This document shows positions 60,774 through 64,000 of a stretch of 64,000 bases of DNA, piece by piece. The position numbers and the translations under genes were made by a program. Source of the DNA: Sarcomyxa edulis (lineage: Eukaryota; Basidiomycota; Agaricomycetes; Agaricales; Mycenaceae); contig QUOL01000002.1 of NCBI GenBank assembly GCA_009761415.1, positions 1,302,001 through 1,366,000 of the forward strand. The letters are read 5' to 3'. Position 1 is the stretch's first letter; every line of letters begins with the position of its first letter. The notes under the pieces were generated by a model. It was not told the DNA's origin. It searched no databases and saw only the letters and a program-made list of their open reading frames with translations.

Positions 60774-62909
60774 ATGCAAGTGACGATAACCCTCTTACCA
60801 GTAGCCCTCTCCCTCGTACACATCCCTCGTTCTCGTCTACCCTCACTCACCCATCCCATCCTCAGACAACTCCTCCAACCAAATCCCACTTTCCTCAATA
60901 TCACTTGCAACGAGATAGAGCTCAGTATCTTTGCGGAACACTGCGACAACGACTTTAGGCATCTCACACAAAGCAGCACAGGGGAGGACCAGGTCGAAAT
61001 ATCAGATCAGAAATGGAATGTGCTGCAGATAGATACTCATAGTGACCAGATTGGATCAGGTGCGTCTACCCCCTTCCCCTTCTCGCGCAATGACACTGAT
61101 ATCTTATATACCCATGGGCAGACAACTCAGGTGCAAGGGTAAACGAACTCTCAGCCCCTCTCGCAGCAGCAGGCATATCCATCCTCTACCAATCCTCCTA
61201 CATGTGTGACTTTATCTTCGTAAAAGAATCCCGCCTCCAAGAAGCCATGTCCCTCTTTGCTTTGGCCGGTTTCGACCTCTACTCACCCGCATCCGAATCA
61301 TCCATCCCGGGTAGCACACTGTCACTAGCATCCCCATCCTCTCCATCCACATCTCCCACATGTACGATGGACGTCGGGGGTAGCACCATTCTCACACGCG
61401 CACGAAGTGGCACCAATACCTCCCTCTCCTCATCCGCATCCACGTCCAGCACGAAACCACACTCTCGCGCCCCGTCACCTCTGCCTCAACAACCCTCATC
61501 CACCCCAGGCTCCCCAAGACTACACACAAAAACAAAGTCGAAATCCCACTCCCCCACCTCCTCAGAAGTCCGCATCCTACCCCCCGACCTAACCTGCGTA
61601 GGCCTCTCAGACGAACACGCAGATACTTGGTGTCTCAAAATTGTGAAACTAATGGCTTTTCCGGATCTCATTCCTTACAATAAAAATAACAGCAGACCAG
61701 CAGGCTCGATTTCCACCTCGCAAACACCTAAAATCCGGTCCCCGAGTCTTCCTCTTCCGATTTCTATCTCTACACCTACACCTACACCTCCGTTGTCACG
61801 TTCATCTTCCTCGTCTTCCGGCTCCGGTTCAGGTTCAGGTTCAGAGGGAGATTCGGAATGGGACACCCATACACCGTCTACGTCGACATCTACCACCTCC
61901 CTCCACGCGCTCAATGTCGATGACACGTGCATACCCAAACCACTCGAACGTACCGTCACGGTAACCTCTCTCGATACCACAATTCCCCCTCCCACTCACC
62001 CACACTCCCCCACCACCGCAACAACCACCACCACCACGCACACCACCACAAACCCACACCCCCACCCCCACCCACCAGTCCCATTCTACAGCCTCACACG
62101 CACACCCGAAGGGTCCTCACTAACGACGGACGCGTCACTCTTAGCGGTCCTCTTCCCGGAGAGTGTGAGGTTTATGGTTATTTGTGGGGGTGGGTTGCCT
62201 GGGGATGGGGAGGGGGGTGCGGGTGTGGACGTGGTGGAAGAGGAAGAGGGTGAGGAGGAAGAGGAAGGGGATGGGGAAGTGGAAGAAGAGGAGGGAGTGG
62301 ATGGAGAGGAGAACGGGAAAGCTGAGGACGATGATGAGGAGGCTGTAGCTGAGGACGAAGGAGAGGGTGATGAAGCTGAGGGTGATGGTGATGACGAGAG
62401 CGATACGACACTCAAGTGTCTCCAGATCGATTTACGGAGGTTTGGGTTAGGTCAGTACAGTATCTCTCTTCTCCTCTTCCCTTTCTCCTTTCCCACTCCC
62501 CACCTCCCTTCTCCCCCCCTCCCTACTCCCCTTCCCTCCCCTTCCACTCCCCACCCGTTTTTGTTTTTGTTTTTGCTTCCGTCCTTGTTCTGACTCCCCC
62601 CCCCCCACCCCTACAGACAAACACGGCCTCGTCAACCGCTTCTCCCGCGTCCTCGAAGAAAACGGGATCAATCATATGTATAGCTCGACTTTCAAGACTG
62701 CTAATCTTTTGGTATGTACGGCTCCTTTTGTTTCTTTTCTTTCCTCCTCCATGATCCGCGTTGTGTTCTTTTCGTTCTTCGCGTTTTGCGCTCCCTCCAC
62801 TCCATTCTTTCGCGTTGCGTTCGTTCTCTGACTGATTAGGTCTGTCGGTTGATTCTAGGTGGATAAAAGACACGTCATGCGTGCGCAGGCTCTTCTGAGA
62901 GCCTGTTGA
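60774..62909 (+). CDS. CASTOR-like ACT-domain protein (candidate arginine/TORC1 sensor)
   Basis: Resembles animal CASTOR1/2, cytosolic arginine sensors that inhibit GATOR2 and so TORC1. Exons 60774-61059, 61122-62450, 62617-62711 and 62859-62909 give 586 residues, against about 330 in animals. N-terminal ACT-like part: LVHIPRSRLPSLTHPILRQL, WNVLQIDTHSDQIGSGDNSG, APLAAAGISILYQSSYMCDF and IFVKESRLQEAM. A second part follows after 61570 (DLTCVGLSDEHADTWCLKIV). C-terminal ACT: LQIDLRRFGLDKHGLVNRFS, VLEENGINHMYSSTFKTANL and VDKRHVMRAQALLRAC*. Between them lie Ser/Pro/Thr/His-rich stretches and an acidic run of about 55 residues (62230-62400). Ligand binding cannot be judged from the sequence alone. 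Confidence 0.85.
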
Positions 62910-64000
62910 TGCTAAAATGGTCGTCTGGCTGTCTATGCTGATGATCATCTACGACTGACTGGACTGTGTTCCTTCATTCTCTCCGCTCTCCGCTCTCCGC
63001 TCTCCCTATCCCTCCCATCCAGATATCCATATACCTCAACCCCTCAACCCTCCCGACTCGACTCCCGAGGAGCTTGCTTCGCTTCGCTTTCGCTTCTCAG
63101 GATAGGCCGCCGCATATTCGACACTACACTACGCGTTCGCTTCTTCTTGCTTACATGACAACCCTTCCTTCTCCTTCTCCTTCTCCTTCTCCTTCTGCTT
63201 CTCGCGGCCCAGGCCCATCTGACTCGCTCGCTCGCTCTTCCTATATGCTATATGCTTCTCCCTCGAGCGCAACGACCGTGGAACGTGGACAGGATTCGTA
63301 ACATATAACATATGCTTCACGGAAAGGAAAGGAAGGAAGGAAGGAAGGGACACGCATCATATCATTCTATCTCATCTCATCGAACAAAACTCTCATTCAA
63401 TCTGCCCTGCTCCGTCTCTCATCTCCCCTCTTTCTACTCGACCGACATCAAGAACCCACATTCCAATCCCGGCAGGGGGAAAAACTACGCGACGCGACTC
63501 GACTTGACTCGGACCTTCCTTCTCACCGTGCGCACTCACGCTCACACCCATACAAATTCCTTCCTTCCTTCTCTTCCTCCATCCCATCTTCTTGTACTCC
63601 TGATCGATGCTACCCACTTACGCGCCCCGACCGACACCCACGTGACCTTTCATCTTACTCAACACTTCTCACTCTGACTCACTCATTCATTTCATTTCTC
63701 TCACGTCACGCGGGCTTACGATTTGATTGAATCCGTTCTGTTCTGTTCTCAATGTTTTTTCATTCAAAAGTCTACCTAGGTGCCTGCTTATAAGTTCCGT
63801 GATCATCTTTCATCTGCCTTTCCCTCATTCTCATTCTCACCAACTCCCTCCCCGTTCATCAAAAATTGACTGGATACTTGATAATATCTACTTACATCTA
63901 CATCTCCCTAGTCCTAGTCCTAGCCATTCTATATCCCATCCCTTCCCATCTTATTCTCTCTCTTCCATCTCCATCTCCATCTCCAGCTCCATTCACGCAT
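62910..64000. other. Pyrimidine-rich 3' edge, probable promoter of a gene beyond the window
   Basis: Strong C/T bias on the plus strand throughout. It includes a CTTCTC microsatellite (about 63163-63198), GGAA repeats near 63320-63350 and CCATCT repeats at 63966-63990. No frame is protein-like. Long CT tracts are common in fungal promoters and 5' UTRs, which suggests a plus-strand gene starts to the right. Confidence 0.5.
63163..63198. repeat. CTTCTC microsatellite
   Basis: Five to six tandem CTTCTC units with slight decay at both ends (CCTTCC before, CTTCTG after). Confidence 0.85.

Noticed and set aside
61202..62593. Single 463-codon frame as the whole CASTOR-like protein
   Set aside because: It starts inside the conserved YMCDFIFVKE block and runs into an intron after 62450. 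The spliced four-exon model restores both ends of the family.

Overview
The window is nuclear DNA of a filamentous basidiomycete, most likely an Agaricomycete. The evidence is dense genes on both strands (about 22 in 64 kb), many short introns of about 45-65 nt with GT...AG ends, an intron-bearing tRNA, and proteins whose conserved blocks read as the fungal/basidiomycete versions of their families. The species cannot be named from sequence alone. Intron boundaries were inferred by eye from reading-frame continuity plus family conservation. Several genes (eIF3m, the virilizer-like protein, TFIIB, the CASTOR-like protein, the membrane orphan at 46.8-50.5 kb) sum to exact codon multiples.

Layout. 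0-2.2 kb: 5' part of a secreted sedolisin (minus, runs off the left edge). 2.7-4.3 kb: eIF3 subunit m (plus). 4.4-6.7 kb: B-box + DUF2009 protein (minus). 7.0-8.6 kb: STIMATE/TMEM110-like membrane protein (minus). 8.8-11.9 kb: NSF/Sec18 (plus). 11.9-15.9 kb: an accessory-looking stretch with degenerate TTAGGG repeats and an orphan 7-TM protein. 15.9-20.1 kb: adenylation-thiolation-reductase (A-T-R) NRPS-like carboxylate reductase. 20.4-23.1 kb: PP1 inhibitor-2 and NAD-dependent methylene-THF dehydrogenase. 23.3-24.2 kb: ORMDL (minus). 24.4-28.1 kb: virilizer-like m6A writer subunit. 28.4-30.6 kb: Mdm34 of ERMES (minus). 30.8-33.8 kb: Uds1-type coiled-coil protein. 33.8-35.9 kb: gene-poor stretch with tRNA-Arg(UCU), a duplicated tRNA fragment and a minisatellite. 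35.9-37.3 kb: epoxide-hydrolase-type alpha/beta hydrolase (minus). 37.7-40.3 kb: Btz/CASC3-like protein. 40.7-41.7 kb: Tyr/Ser/Asp-rich orphan. 42.1-43.3 kb: TFIIB. 43.4-44.6 kb: Rrs1 (minus). 44.9-46.4 kb: THOC3-like WD40 protein. 46.8-50.5 kb: large orphan membrane protein (minus). 50.8-52.2 kb: phytanoyl-CoA dioxygenase-like gene with a damaged-looking segment. 53.3-55.6 kb: secreted S28 serine peptidase. 55.9-58.2 kb: CofD/YvcK-like protein. 60.8-62.9 kb: CASTOR-like ACT-domain protein. The last 1.1 kb is pyrimidine-rich and looks like a promoter for a gene beyond the window.

Most genes are housekeeping functions: translation (eIF3m), ribosome assembly (Rrs1), transcription and mRNA processing/export (TFIIB, THOC3, Btz, virilizer), membrane traffic and organelle contacts (NSF, Mdm34, STIMATE), sphingolipid control (ORMDL), one-carbon metabolism (Mtd1) and probable nutrient sensing (CASTOR-like). 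They do not form one pathway. The accessory layer is the secreted peptidases, the A-T-R enzyme, the epoxide hydrolase, the PhyH-like oxygenase and the orphan membrane proteins. I see no CRISPR, prophage, intact transposon or bacterial-type operon. The best candidates for new biology are the CASTOR-like protein with its giant low-complexity linker, the A-T-R enzyme beside an orphan 7-TM protein, the B-box/DUF2009 protein and the two lineage-restricted orphans.
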